From an uncultured Lachnospiraceae bacterium (GTDB lineage: Bacteria > Bacillota > Clostridia > Lachnospirales > Lachnospiraceae): a DNA stretch of 64,000 nt. Below, one piece after another: positions 9,173 to 18,088 of this stretch (position 1 is the stretch's first letter; every line of letters starts with the position of its first letter). The position numbers and the translations under genes were made by a program. The notes beneath the pieces are model-generated. The model searched no databases and was not told where the DNA came from. It saw only the letters and a program-made list of their open reading frames with translations. The DNA lies in contig CAJUII010000001.1 in assembly GCA_910586405.1 (NCBI GenBank), positions 38,433-102,432 on the forward strand, given 5' to 3'.

Positions 9173-10153
9173 ATGGTAGCATTGGTTGGTTATTCAGGAT
9201 TTGTAGGAAGCAATCTTTATTCGAGGGCGAGAAACCGCATCAAGGGCGTGTTTAACTCGCAAAATATAGAGAAGGCGTACGGGCTGGAGCCGGAGGTGCT
9301 CATCTATGCGGGGGTGCGTGCGGAGAAATACCTTGCAAACAGCGCGCCGGAGAGCGATCTGGAGCAGATTCTGGAGGCGGAGGCAAATATCAAGGCGATC
9401 AATCCGCAGCGGCTAGTGCTGATCTCCACAATTGATGTCTACAAAAATCCTGTGGGGGTAGATGAGACGGACTCTGTGTTTTCTGACGGCAAGGGCGGGA
9501 CAGGAAACGGCATACATCCTTATGGCTTAAACCGATATTATCTCGAAGCGTGGGCGAGAAAGCATTATCCAGATGCACTGATTGTCAGGCTTCCGGGATT
9601 ATATGGCTATAATATCAAGAAAAACTTCATCTATGACTATATGAATGTGATACCGACGATGCTGAAAAAGGAAAAGCTCCAGGAACTCAAAGTGCTTGAG
9701 AAGGCTGGTGAGGGCATCCTGCTTGAGGACTGCTATGAGGCAGCGGGCAACGGGTTCTACAGATGCAAGAGTCTGGACAGGGAAAAGAGGGAGCTTTTGA
9801 AGAAAAAGTTTAAAAAACTTGGCTTTACGGCGCTCAATTTCACGGACAGCCGAAGCACGTTTCAGTTTTATTCCTTAGGGCGGCTCTGGGAGGATATTCA
9901 GACAGCGCTCAACGAGGGGATCACGCTCTTAAATGTTGCGACGGAGCCGGTTTCTGCCGCGGAGCTGTACAAGACGCTCACAGGGGAAGTCTTTAAAAAT
10001 GAATTGAAGGGAGTCCCGGCAAAGTATGATTTCAGGACTACATACGCCTCGAAATTTGGCGGCAGGGACGGCTATATTTATGATAAGGAAGCAGTCCTGA
10101 CAGACATTAAGATGTTTGTGGAGCACATGATCAAAGAGGGAGAACAGCGATGA
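9173..10153 (+). CDS. SDR-type NAD-dependent epimerase/dehydratase, atypical catalytic site
   Basis: A 326-residue extended SDR protein. The nucleotide-binding motif GYSGFVG (6-12) opens the protein, followed by a STIDVY strand (Ser85). The active-site tyrosine is present (Tyr117), but the lysine of YxxxK is Arg121 (YGLNRYY). A substrate-domain motif RLPGLYG follows. Such proteins act on nucleotide sugars, but the Lys-to-Arg change makes the exact chemistry unsure. It is not a typical RmlD. A ribosome binding site GGAGGGG lies just before ATG 9173. The stop overlaps the start of the next gene by 4 bases (ATGA), indicating translational coupling. Confidence 0.7.
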   Translation: MVALVGYSGFVGSNLYSRARNRIKGVFNSQNIEKAYGLEPEVLIYAGVRAEKYLANSAPESDLEQILEAEANIKAINPQRLVLISTIDVYKNPVGVDETDSVFSDGKGGTGNGIHPYGLNRYYLEAWARKHYPDALIVRLPGLYGYNIKKNFIYDYMNVIPTMLKKEKLQELKVLEKAGEGILLEDCYEAAGNGFYRCKSLDREKRELLKKKFKKLGFTALNFTDSRSTFQFYSLGRLWEDIQTALNEGITLLNVATEPVSAAELYKTLTGEVFKNELKGVPAKYDFRTTYASKFGGRDGYIYDKEAVLTDIKMFVEHMIKEGEQR

Positions 10154-10971
10154 AGCTTTCGATATCAAATATTGCGTGGACATCCGAAGAGGACGATCAA
10201 GTCTATGCGCTGATGCATCAATATGGCTACACGGGACTGGAAATCGCACCGACACGTTTTTTTGAGACGGCGCCGTATGAGGACTTGGAGGCGGCGAGAG
10301 CATGGCGGGAGGCGTTTGCCAGCGAGGAAGGCTTTGCGATTCCGTCCATGCAGTCTATCTGGTTTGGCAGGACAGAGAAGCTCTTTGCGGCGTCGGAGCA
10401 GCGGCGGACGCTTTTGGCGTATACGAAAAAAGCGGTTGATTTCGCAGGTGCTGTCCGGTGTGCCAATCTCGTGTTTGGCAGTCCCAAAAACAGAGCGCTG
10501 CCAGATCGGGCAGATCGCGCACTGTGGCAGCAGGGCGTGGCATTTTTTAAGGAGATTGGCGACTATGCGGCATCGCAGCAGGCGGTGATTGGCATGGAGG
10601 CAAACCCCGCAATCTATCAGACGAACTATATCAATACGACGCAGGAGGCGATACAGCTTATTCAGGAAGTGGCATCAGACGGATTCCGGCTCAATCTTGA
10701 TATCGGAACGATGATTGAGAACAAAGAGCGCGTCGAGGTGCTGGAGAAAAATGTGTCGCTGATCAGCCATGTGCATCTCAGTGAGCCTTTTTTAAAACCC
10801 ATTGTGACCAGCGTGGACCGGAGAGGGTTTCATGGGGAACTGGCTGCTTTTCTGCGGGAGAATAACTATCAAGGCTATGTGTCGGTGGAGATGGGCAAGA
10901 CGGAGGACGGTGTGGACCGGATTGCGCTGTTAGACGAGATATTGGCATATGGAAGGGAGATGTTTGCATGA
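10150..10971 (+). CDS. Xylose-isomerase-like TIM-barrel sugar isomerase/epimerase
   Basis: A 273-residue protein of the AP-endonuclease-2/xylose-isomerase-like superfamily. The ligands expected for a divalent metal can be seen in order: Glu in GMEANP, Asp in NLDIGTM, His in HVHLSEP and Glu in SVEMG. Relatives isomerise or epimerise sugars or inositols, or cleave 3-keto-sugars. The start overlaps the preceding SDR gene (ATGA) and its own stop overlaps the next GT2 in the same way, so these three are translated as a unit. With the FAD oxidoreductase and the SDR it may form a redox route to an unusual sugar (inference). Confidence 0.7.
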   Translation: MKLSISNIAWTSEEDDQVYALMHQYGYTGLEIAPTRFFETAPYEDLEAARAWREAFASEEGFAIPSMQSIWFGRTEKLFAASEQRRTLLAYTKKAVDFAGAVRCANLVFGSPKNRALPDRADRALWQQGVAFFKEIGDYAASQQAVIGMEANPAIYQTNYINTTQEAIQLIQEVASDGFRLNLDIGTMIENKERVEVLEKNVSLISHVHLSEPFLKPIVTSVDRRGFHGELAAFLRENNYQGYVSVEMGKTEDGVDRIALLDEILAYGREMFA

Positions 10972-11765
10972 TCTATGGAGGAAGAATGGGCGTTCCAGCT
11001 TTTTCGTATGATGAGTATGCACCAAAGACAAAGGCGTATGTGGTATTAATCCCGGTGATCAATGAGGGAGAGCGCATCTTAAAAGAACTTTACCGCGCGT
11101 ATAAACATCATATCGCGGACTGTGCAGATATCGTGATCTGCGACGGGGGATCAACGGACGGCAGTTTACAGGAGCGTAGACTAAGGAAGCTGCAAGTCAA
11201 TACACTGCTCGTCAAGAAGGACAAAGGAAAGCAGGGCGCACAGCTTCGGATGGGGATTTACTGGGCGCTCAGGAGAGGTTACAAGGGGATTATCACCATA
11301 GATGGCAATTACAAGGACAGTATCGAGGATATTCCGCGTTTCATACAAAAGCTTGAGGAGGGATATGACTTGGTGCAGGGTTCTCGTTTTGTCCGGGGAG
11401 GAAGGGCGGTCAACACGCCCTTTAGCAGGCTGCTTGCAGTCCGTCTGATTCATGCGCCTGTGATCTCTGCGACGGCTGGGCAGCGTTTCACCGATACGAC
11501 CAATGCCTACAGGGCTTACTCTGCGCGGTATCTGCAAGACGAGCGGGTGGCGCCGCTGCGCGATGTCTTTATGACCTATGAGCTGCTTGCCTATCTGTCA
11601 GTCAGGGCGACGCAGCTTGGCTACAGGGCATGTGAGATTCCAGTCAAGCGCGTGTATCCCAAGAAGGGAAAAACTCCGACAAAAATCAGCTTTTTCAAAG
11701 GAAACAGCGAGTTGATGAAAATTTTATTTAGAAATTACCGGGGAGCATACAACCCGGATTTTTGA
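10968..11765 (+). CDS. GT2 glycosyltransferase, soluble
   Basis: A 265-residue GT-A protein: VVLIPVINEGERI (about 25-37) is the first strand, VICDGGSTDGS (56-66) the donor motif, and the DxD position reads Asp112-Gly-Asn114 (TIDGNYKDS), so the second Asp is Asn. There is no C-terminal membrane anchor, unlike the GT2 at 8209. It closes the five-gene cassette. Its stop codon (11763-11765) lies inside the -35 box of the next transcription unit. Confidence 0.75.
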   Translation: MIYGGRMGVPAFSYDEYAPKTKAYVVLIPVINEGERILKELYRAYKHHIADCADIVICDGGSTDGSLQERRLRKLQVNTLLVKKDKGKQGAQLRMGIYWALRRGYKGIITIDGNYKDSIEDIPRFIQKLEEGYDLVQGSRFVRGGRAVNTPFSRLLAVRLIHAPVISATAGQRFTDTTNAYRAYSARYLQDERVAPLRDVFMTYELLAYLSVRATQLGYRACEIPVKRVYPKKGKTPTKISFFKGNSELMKILFRNYRGAYNPDF

Positions 11766-11790
11766 CAAAGATTGTGGAACATGATATAAT
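11762..11790 (+). promoter_or_regulatory. Consensus sigma-A promoter
   Basis: TTGACA (11762-11767), a 17-base spacer, then TATAAT (11785-11790): a perfect match to the vegetative consensus. The -35 box overlaps the stop codon of the preceding GT2. It should start a transcript near 11797 for the polyprenyl glycosylphosphotransferase, WecG/TagA and YdjC genes. Confidence 0.85.
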
Positions 11791-11823
11791 GCACAGTATT
11801 GGCAGAGGGTTTGAGGGAGTAAC

Positions 11824-13248
11824 ATGGAGAACGTCAGAAGGAAAAACAAAATGATAGAGACTTACAGCATCCTGCTCATCGACATTCTGAGCGCTGTAGT
11901 GTCCTATGCTTTGGCATTGTTTATTCGATTCAACGTCATTAACTACGAAAATTATCCCAAACAGTTTCATCTCATGGTAGGGGCATACATTGTTGTTCTG
12001 TGCCTGCTCTACAATATGTTTCTCGATGCCAACAGAAATTTTTTTACGAGAGGTTACTATCAGGAATTTTACTATACAGTGAGATATACAGTCATTATTG
12101 TCATGGGGCTGGTGCTGGTGTTGTATCTCACACAGCAGGCCTATGCGTTCTCGCGCTCCGTTTATGTGTTTTTTGCAGTTTTGAATATCGGAATAGCGTA
12201 TGTGCTGCATATGGTCTTTAAGAAGGCGATGTGGAAATATTATCGCAAGAGCACGAGTGCTGAGAAGATGCTTGTGGTCGCGCTCGACAGCATGGCGGAG
12301 GAGCTTCTGGGGAATCTTATCGAGCGCAAGGAGTGGTATTATGATATTACGGCGGCGGTCATCTATGATGCGGACCGAAGGGGCAGCAGAATCAAAGAAG
12401 TCCCCGTTGTGGCGTCGAAGGCGGAGCTCTATGAGACGGTTATTCAGATGACGGTGGACGAGGTGTTTATCTGTCTGCCGGGTATTCCGGTCACAGAGAT
12501 ACGTGATATGGTCTGGAAATTTGAGGAGATGGGACTCACATGTCACTATAACGTTGACTTGTTCAGCCGATCTAATCCCAACACTTATGTGCAGCAGATG
12601 GCAGGCTACAGTGTGATTTCCTTTTCACTAAAGACAATGGATTCGAGGAGGCTTCTGATCAAGCGGCTTGTGGATATTATCGGCGCGCTCGTCGGACTTG
12701 CGATCACGGCTGTGCTCACGCCCTTTGTGGCGCTTGCGATCCGGCTTGACTCGCCGGGACCGGTATTCTTTTCGCAGACGCGCATCGGTAAAAACGGACG
12801 GCGCTTTAAAATCTGGAAGTTCCGTTCCATGTACACAGATGCGGAGGCGCGCAAGAAGGAGCTGGAGGCGCGCAATGAGGTGAAAGGACTGATGTTCAAA
12901 ATGGAGGATGACCCGCGTATCACCAAGGTTGGCAGATTCCTTCGAAAGACAAGCATCGATGAGACACCGCAATTTCTCAATATTCTAGTGGGAGATATGA
13001 GCCTGGTCGGCACGCGCCCGCCGACGGAGGATGAATTTGAGCAGTATAACGGATATTACAGACGGCGCATGAGCATCACGCCGGGGCTCACAGGAATGTG
13101 GCAGGTCAGCGGCAGGAGTGATATTCAGGATTTTGAGGAGATTGTGAAGCTGGATTTAGCATATATCGATAACTGGTCCCTGGGACTGGATATCAAGATT
13201 TTGTTTATGACGGTGTTTACCGTTTTGGGAAGAAAGGGTTCGAGGTAG
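11824..13248 (+). CDS. Polyprenyl-phosphate sugar-1-phosphate transferase (initiating enzyme)
   Basis: A 474-residue polyisoprenyl-phosphate hexose-1-phosphate transferase, which starts a glycan by placing a sugar-1-phosphate on undecaprenyl phosphate. About four or five N-terminal membrane helices (10-150) and a Rossmann-like middle region precede the C-terminal catalytic domain. That domain begins KRLVDIIGALVGL and contains FFSQTRIGKNGRRF, KFRSMYTDAE, the DET/P active-site region TSIDETPQFLNIL, GTRPPTEDE and ITPGLTGMWQVSGRS. AGGGAG lies just upstream of ATG 11824. The next gene, a WecG/TagA transferase, starts 2 bases after the stop. A second, diverged enzyme of this family is at 42266. Confidence 0.9.
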   Translation: MENVRRKNKMIETYSILLIDILSAVVSYALALFIRFNVINYENYPKQFHLMVGAYIVVLCLLYNMFLDANRNFFTRGYYQEFYYTVRYTVIIVMGLVLVLYLTQQAYAFSRSVYVFFAVLNIGIAYVLHMVFKKAMWKYYRKSTSAEKMLVVALDSMAEELLGNLIERKEWYYDITAAVIYDADRRGSRIKEVPVVASKAELYETVIQMTVDEVFICLPGIPVTEIRDMVWKFEEMGLTCHYNVDLFSRSNPNTYVQQMAGYSVISFSLKTMDSRRLLIKRLVDIIGALVGLAITAVLTPFVALAIRLDSPGPVFFSQTRIGKNGRRFKIWKFRSMYTDAEARKKELEARNEVKGLMFKMEDDPRITKVGRFLRKTSIDETPQFLNILVGDMSLVGTRPPTEDEFEQYNGYYRRRMSITPGLTGMWQVSGRSDIQDFEEIVKLDLAYIDNWSLGLDIKILFMTVFTVLGRKGSR

Positions 13249-13249
13249 A

Positions 13250-14002
13250 GTGTCTAAGCTACAGTACTGTGAAATTTTAAAGACAAATATTAATGTGACG
13301 AATATGGCAGATACGCTCCACTATCTCGATACAAATCTCGATGCGCTGAGAGGAAGTTATATCTGTGTGTCCAATGTGCACACGACGGTACTGGCGTATG
13401 AGGATAAAGCGTATCGGAGGGTGCAGAACAGTGCGGCAATGGCGCTGCCTGACGGGGCGCCGCTGTCGGTCTACAGCAGACATGCAGGCTTCAAGGATGC
13501 CCAGCGTGTCACGGGACCTGATCTGATGACGGAACTGTTTCAGCGGGCACCTCAGAATGGATACCGCCATTTTTTCTATGGCTCGACGCCGCAGACGTTG
13601 GAGGCGATGCGTGTCACGCTTCGGAGGGAATATCCTGGGGTGGCGATCGCAGGGATGTATGCACCACCGTTTCGACCGCTCACGCAGGAGGAAGACCGGG
13701 AAGTGACAGCGCTCATCAATGAGGCCAGACCGGATTTTGTCTGGGTCGGGCTCGGCGCACCCAAGCAGGAGCAGTGGATGTACGACCATCGAGGCAGGCT
13801 GAATGCAGTGGCAATTGGTGTGGGGGCAGGATTTGATTACCTGGCTGGAACGATAAAGCGTGCGCCGCGTATCATGCAAATGCTGTGTTTGGAATGGCTG
13901 TACAGGCTCTTGCAGGACCCAAGGCGCCTGTGGAAGCGGTATGTGACGACGAACATTAAATTTTTGAAATATATTTGCAGGGAGCGAAGAAATCGTGTAT
14001 GA
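13250..14002 (+). CDS. WecG/TagA/CpsF-family glycosyltransferase (GT26)
   Basis: A 250-residue GT26 enzyme that adds the second sugar to a lipid-linked primer; TagA makes ManNAc-GlcNAc on undecaprenyl diphosphate in wall teichoic acid synthesis. Family motifs are clear: ALPDGAPL with the conserved Asp, VTGPDLM, HFFYGSTPQTLE and FVWVGLGAPKQEQWM. The start is GTG 13250, directly after the initiating transferase, so the two are likely coupled. Which sugar is moved is not known here. Confidence 0.9.
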   Translation: MSKLQYCEILKTNINVTNMADTLHYLDTNLDALRGSYICVSNVHTTVLAYEDKAYRRVQNSAAMALPDGAPLSVYSRHAGFKDAQRVTGPDLMTELFQRAPQNGYRHFFYGSTPQTLEAMRVTLRREYPGVAIAGMYAPPFRPLTQEEDREVTALINEARPDFVWVGLGAPKQEQWMYDHRGRLNAVAIGVGAGFDYLAGTIKRAPRIMQMLCLEWLYRLLQDPRRLWKRYVTTNIKFLKYICRERRNRV

Positions 14003-14898
14003 GAGGAAAGATTTGGTTTCACGCAGATGATTATGGCGTGACAGCAGCGCAGTCCGAACGGATTTTGAGCTGTTATCGGGATGGGGTGCTCAACAGTGTC
14101 AGCGTATTGCCGAACACGGATGCACTCAGGGAATCGCTTGCGCTTTTGGATCAGGTGGACCCTGATGGAACACAGATCCGGCGTGTCCTGCATTTGAATT
14201 TTGTGGAGGGCAGACCTCTTGCCGGAGCGGATAAAGTGCCTGATTTGGTAGATAATTCCGGTTTTTTTGATAAATCGTTTATACAGTTTTTTCGATGGAA
14301 TTATATGAAGAGAGGAGCTGGGCGGCAAAAGCTTGTCAGACAGCTCAAATTAGAGATTGCAGCACAGCTTCGCGCTGTGACGACAGAGAATGACTACAGG
14401 ATCTCAGCGATCGACTCCCATCAGCATTACCATATGATTCCGCTTGTGTTTGACAGTCTGATGGAAGTATTATTAGAGAGGGAATTTGAACAACCTGGCA
14501 TTCACCAGATTCGCGTGCCAGTGGACCCGGCAGCTCCGTTGATGCATCACGCTAAGATGCGCAGAGGAGTACCGGCGATCAACTGGGTGAAATGGTGTAT
14601 CCTAAAGATATATGCAGATCGAAATAAAAAAATTCTGCAAAGTAAGGGAATAGAGGCGCCACTGTTTTTTGGCATCTTCTATACCTGTGAGATGAAAATG
14701 GAGGTAGTAGAGGCACTGCTTCCGGCATACAAAGCCTATGCGGACAGGACAAAACAGGCGTTGGAATTGATGTTCCATCCCGGGAATCTGACTGCCCGTG
14801 CTGAGCTTTTGGATGAGAGGAGTGAAGCGCTTGCAGCGTTTTATATGTCCGGCAACCGCGCTGATGAAGCCGAATGTATGAAGCGTATCGTACCGTGA
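13999..14898 (+). CDS. YdjC/ChbG-family carbohydrate deacetylase
   Basis: A 299-residue member of the YdjC/ChbG family, metal-dependent enzymes that remove N-acetyl groups from sugars. FHADDYGVT (residues 7-15) and the metal site IDSHQHYHMIP fit the Asp-His-His pattern. ATG 13999 overlaps the stop of the WecG gene (ATGA) and sits behind GGAGCGAAG; a TTG 24 bases earlier is possible but adds a poor N-terminus. Being coupled to a GT26 enzyme, its natural substrate may be the HexNAc of the lipid-linked primer (inference). Confidence 0.85.
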   Translation: MRGKIWFHADDYGVTAAQSERILSCYRDGVLNSVSVLPNTDALRESLALLDQVDPDGTQIRRVLHLNFVEGRPLAGADKVPDLVDNSGFFDKSFIQFFRWNYMKRGAGRQKLVRQLKLEIAAQLRAVTTENDYRISAIDSHQHYHMIPLVFDSLMEVLLEREFEQPGIHQIRVPVDPAAPLMHHAKMRRGVPAINWVKWCILKIYADRNKKILQSKGIEAPLFFGIFYTCEMKMEVVEALLPAYKAYADRTKQALELMFHPGNLTARAELLDERSEALAAFYMSGNRADEAECMKRIVP

Positions 14899-14957
14899 TT
14901 TTATGAGACAGAACTCTTGCCTTAAAATTTGTTAATGGTATCAAGAGGAGAAAAAAG

Positions 14958-16106
14958 ATGAAAAAGAAATCAATGGTAGCAATGTTCATGACAATGACCG
15001 TCTTGCTTTCCGGCTGCGGAGAGCGGACAGATCTGGTGAAAGAGACCGTCATTGTGCGGGACAATGAAAACTGGACAGGGTGTGTAGAAGGGTGTATCTG
15101 TTATGAAACTGCGCCGACAGACAAGGAGCAGTCCAGCGAGGAGACAAGCCCAGAGTCAGAGCAGGAGACAATGACACAGACAGCACCGGCAGAGACGCAG
15201 GAGACGATCGAATCAGAGCAGGAGCAGTCTGACACACAGGAGAGCGCCACGGAGCCGCAAGAGGAGGATATTTCGCAGCTCTCGGAAGGGGAGCTTGTGG
15301 CGCGTCGGGAGCAGCAGAAAAACTTTGAGGAGGCAAGAGAGTTATTGTACACCCTCAAGAACTCGAAGGATAAGACGTCGAGAATTAATCAGATGGACAG
15401 GCAGATTCTCGCGAACAATGCTTATGACTTTAGTGATAAGAACATTGTGTTTATCGGGGACAGTATCACAGAGGGAATCACGAGTGCAGTCGATATCAAC
15501 GGTAATCGTATCAGCTATGTCACCTATGCGGATTCGTATCTTCATTTTAAGAAGACGCTCAATCATGGCATGGGCGGGAGGATGTTCTCGGTCTATGGAG
15601 ATGAGGAGCTGTCTCTTGCCCTGAACTTTGGCAATGTCACCAATGTGGATTCCGATATAATCGTAGTGTTTGCAGGTATTAATGATTATCTTAGCACACC
15701 GGTGAATAAGCGGTTTGGCGATGTGAATGACAAGCTCAGCACTGCGGGCTACTGTGGATCTGTGCGGTATTTTATGAAACAGCTCCAGGAATACTATGCG
15801 GACAGAGAGATCTTCTTCGTGACGACCTACAACACGACGAAGACGGTGGAATGTAATTACACAGATATCAATGGGCAGCCGACGCTGAATGATTATATGG
15901 AGGTGCAGCGAAAGCTCGCCAAAGAGTTTGGATTTCATGTCATCGACCTTTACAGCACGGGATTTATGGACTGCTCTGACAAGGCTTCATCAGATTTTTA
16001 TCTGAGAGACGGACTGCATCCAAAGGATAACGGAAATATTGTGCTGGGAGAACATATTGCGGCGGAGCTGTCACTGTATTTTGGCGAGAAGGAAGTAGAT
16101 AAATAG
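14958..16106 (+). CDS. SGNH/GDSL-family lipoprotein esterase
   Basis: A 382-residue secreted lipoprotein. A signal peptide ends in LLSGC. A Ser/Thr/Glu/Gln-rich linker (about 50-110) is followed by a SGNH hydrolase domain with FIGDSITEG (catalytic Ser), FAGINDY (block III) and DGLHPKDNG (Asp-His pair). Secreted enzymes of this class often remove or move O-acetyl groups on surface glycans. AGAGGAG precedes ATG 14958. Its place among glycan genes suggests it edits the local polymer; the substrate is not determined. Confidence 0.85.
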   Translation: MKKKSMVAMFMTMTVLLSGCGERTDLVKETVIVRDNENWTGCVEGCICYETAPTDKEQSSEETSPESEQETMTQTAPAETQETIESEQEQSDTQESATEPQEEDISQLSEGELVARREQQKNFEEARELLYTLKNSKDKTSRINQMDRQILANNAYDFSDKNIVFIGDSITEGITSAVDINGNRISYVTYADSYLHFKKTLNHGMGGRMFSVYGDEELSLALNFGNVTNVDSDIIVVFAGINDYLSTPVNKRFGDVNDKLSTAGYCGSVRYFMKQLQEYYADREIFFVTTYNTTKTVECNYTDINGQPTLNDYMEVQRKLAKEFGFHVIDLYSTGFMDCSDKASSDFYLRDGLHPKDNGNIVLGEHIAAELSLYFGEKEVDK

Positions 16107-16181
16107 TGCTTTGAGAATATAAACTGTACAAATGGGGAACGATACAGGCATTGAGAAACGAAATGTAGGAGAACAGATCAC

Positions 16182-17225
16182 GTGGAGATGATAAAGTGGG
16201 GAATACTGTTGGCTTTGGTGCTGCCAGTGCCGTTTTTTCTTGGTTTTATACCTGTAAAGCATATGAACCGCTTGCAAAAGACACCCGCAATGACGTATGT
16301 CTGCGGGTGGTTTGTGAGCTTTTTTCTGTTTGAGCTGACAGCGGTCCCATTTATTTTGCTGGAGCTGCGTTTTACAGTGCTGGTGATTGTTTATACCTGT
16401 ATCGTTGCCCTTGTCCTGCTGCTCTCCCTCTGGCAGGGGCGCCAGCTCTGGCGGTGCTATTTAGAGGAGATACGGCAGATCAGGGAAATGCCGCTGCATG
16501 TAAAGCTGGGGTGGTGTGTCTTTTTCTTGATCGTTTTATTCCAGATGGCATATGCGGTCGTGTATGAGTACTATGACGGAGATGATGCTTACTATATTGC
16601 GACGTCAGTGATCACCAATACCTTTGACACGATGTATCTGAGAGACGCCTACACAGGATATATCTATCCGCTTGATGTCAGACATGCCTTCTCGCCGACG
16701 CCAATCTATCAGGCGTGGCTGTCGAGGCTGAGCGGTATCGCGCCGGCAGTTGTGGCACACAGCGTACTTGCGCCGGTCTGGCTGGGATTTATGTACTGTG
16801 TGTATGGGCAGATTGCGAGCAGGCTGTTGTGGAATCGGAAGAACTACAAGCCCATTTTTATGATCTTGCTCGCAATATGGTTTATGTATGGCAACATATC
16901 ACTGTACACGACAGAGACCTTTGCCATGACAAGAATCTGGCAGGGAAAGGGACTGATGGCGGGCATGGTTCTTCCTGCGATGTTTCTTTGCCTGTTATAT
17001 CTGGCGCAGGAGAGTGTCAGCCAGGGGATGTGGCTGTTGTTTGTCTGCGTATGTCTTTCAGCGGTCTTTGCGACGAGTGTAGCTTTTATGGTGATTCCCA
17101 CCATTACTGGGATTGCGGCTGTGATGATCGGCATCAAGAAAAAAAGCATTCGGTATGGCGCTGATCTGTTTCTGTGCTGTGTTCCCTGTCTGCTGCTCGC
17201 AGTGTGCTTTTTTATCGTAAGGTAG
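16182..17225 (+). CDS. DUF6077 membrane protein, N-terminal part
   Basis: A 347-residue membrane protein with about nine hydrophobic helices. The loop after helix four holds YYDGDDAYYIATSVITNT, which I recognise as the acidic signature of DUF6077 proteins and which resembles the catalytic loop of GT-C glycosyltransferases. The usual DUF6077 length is over 600 residues; this ORF stops at TAG 17223-17225 and the following ORF carries the rest. Removing one A from 17219-17220 would join the two into a single frame. The start is GTG 16182 behind AGGAGA; ATG 16188 is also possible. Confidence 0.7.
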   Translation: MEMIKWGILLALVLPVPFFLGFIPVKHMNRLQKTPAMTYVCGWFVSFFLFELTAVPFILLELRFTVLVIVYTCIVALVLLLSLWQGRQLWRCYLEEIRQIREMPLHVKLGWCVFFLIVLFQMAYAVVYEYYDGDDAYYIATSVITNTFDTMYLRDAYTGYIYPLDVRHAFSPTPIYQAWLSRLSGIAPAVVAHSVLAPVWLGFMYCVYGQIASRLLWNRKNYKPIFMILLAIWFMYGNISLYTTETFAMTRIWQGKGLMAGMVLPAMFLCLLYLAQESVSQGMWLLFVCVCLSAVFATSVAFMVIPTITGIAAVMIGIKKKSIRYGADLFLCCVPCLLLAVCFFIVR

Positions 17226-17235
17226 GAGAAATATA

Positions 17236-18069
17236 ATGTTGGATGAGTTGGTTGCGGCCACAAAAGCGGTCGTCGAAGATGTCCTGTTATATAATGGAAA
17301 CAGTTTTTTGATTCCTCTGTTTTTGATCGCATTATGTTTTCTGTGGGGAATGGAGAAGGACAGGAAGGTACGTGTCGTGCTGCTGTATCTCGTGGCGGCA
17401 CTTAGCGCAGTATTCTTATGCCCCGTCTATGCATGGATTGGGATGAAGATCGACGAGGATGTCTATTACCGTGTTCTGTGGTCGCTGCCGATGGGGCTGC
17501 TGGTGTGCTACAGTGTCGTGAGGCTGATGGCACATTTGAAGCGGTTTGGCACAAAGGCATTGATATTTCTCATGGCAGTTTTGGTGATCTTGATCAACGG
17601 AGATCTCGTCTATACCAAGACATTGCATTTCAAGGCGGTCAATGCATATCATATTCCTCAGCAGGTAATAGATGTGGCAGACGCCATTCGACTGGACAAT
17701 TATAAACCGATCGCAGTCCTGCCCGCGGAGCTGCTGCCGTATCTGAGACAATATACAGCGGATATACTCACACCTTATGGCAGAAATATGATGGAGCCTG
17801 CTTGGAATTTTCAGAATGCACTCTACGATGCGATGGAGGGCGATCAGAATGTCTATGATGTGGCAGAGGTAGTGCGTTGTGCACGCAACGAGCAATGTGC
17901 GTTTGTCGTGTTGTCTAGCGGCAAACAGATGCGCGGAAGCATGGAGGAGCAGGGATATTTTCTGTTTCGTTTTGTGCAGGGGTATTTTATCTATATGGAT
18001 TACAATTACTATTGGGTATATAAGGAACAAGGGCTTCTTGACGCGGATGTGATCGAGGCAGGGGGCTGA
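17236..18069 (+). CDS. DUF6077 membrane protein, C-terminal part
   Basis: A 277-residue protein with four or five membrane helices, then a soluble end. It contains YYRVLWSLPMGLL, a segment that in DUF6077 proteins follows the N-terminal helices encoded by the preceding ORF. It has its own start (ATG 17236) with AGGAGA 6 bases upstream, so it may be translated separately even if the split is recent. The two parts together make about 624 residues. Either a single-base frameshift or a two-chain enzyme would fit. Confidence 0.65.
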   Translation: MLDELVAATKAVVEDVLLYNGNSFLIPLFLIALCFLWGMEKDRKVRVVLLYLVAALSAVFLCPVYAWIGMKIDEDVYYRVLWSLPMGLLVCYSVVRLMAHLKRFGTKALIFLMAVLVILINGDLVYTKTLHFKAVNAYHIPQQVIDVADAIRLDNYKPIAVLPAELLPYLRQYTADILTPYGRNMMEPAWNFQNALYDAMEGDQNVYDVAEVVRCARNEQCAFVVLSSGKQMRGSMEEQGYFLFRFVQGYFIYMDYNYYWVYKEQGLLDADVIEAGG

Positions 18070-18088
18070 GGAGGCGCAGCGGGGTGTA

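Noticed and set aside
9173..10153. Candidate for the missing rmlD
   Set aside because: It is an extended SDR but has YxxxR instead of YxxxK and lacks the RmlD-like motifs, so the assignment is not supported.
11728..12546. 272-codon open frame on the - strand
   Set aside because: It lies fully antisense to the glycosylphosphotransferase with clear motifs, has low-complexity His/Arg-rich content and covers a consensus + strand promoter.
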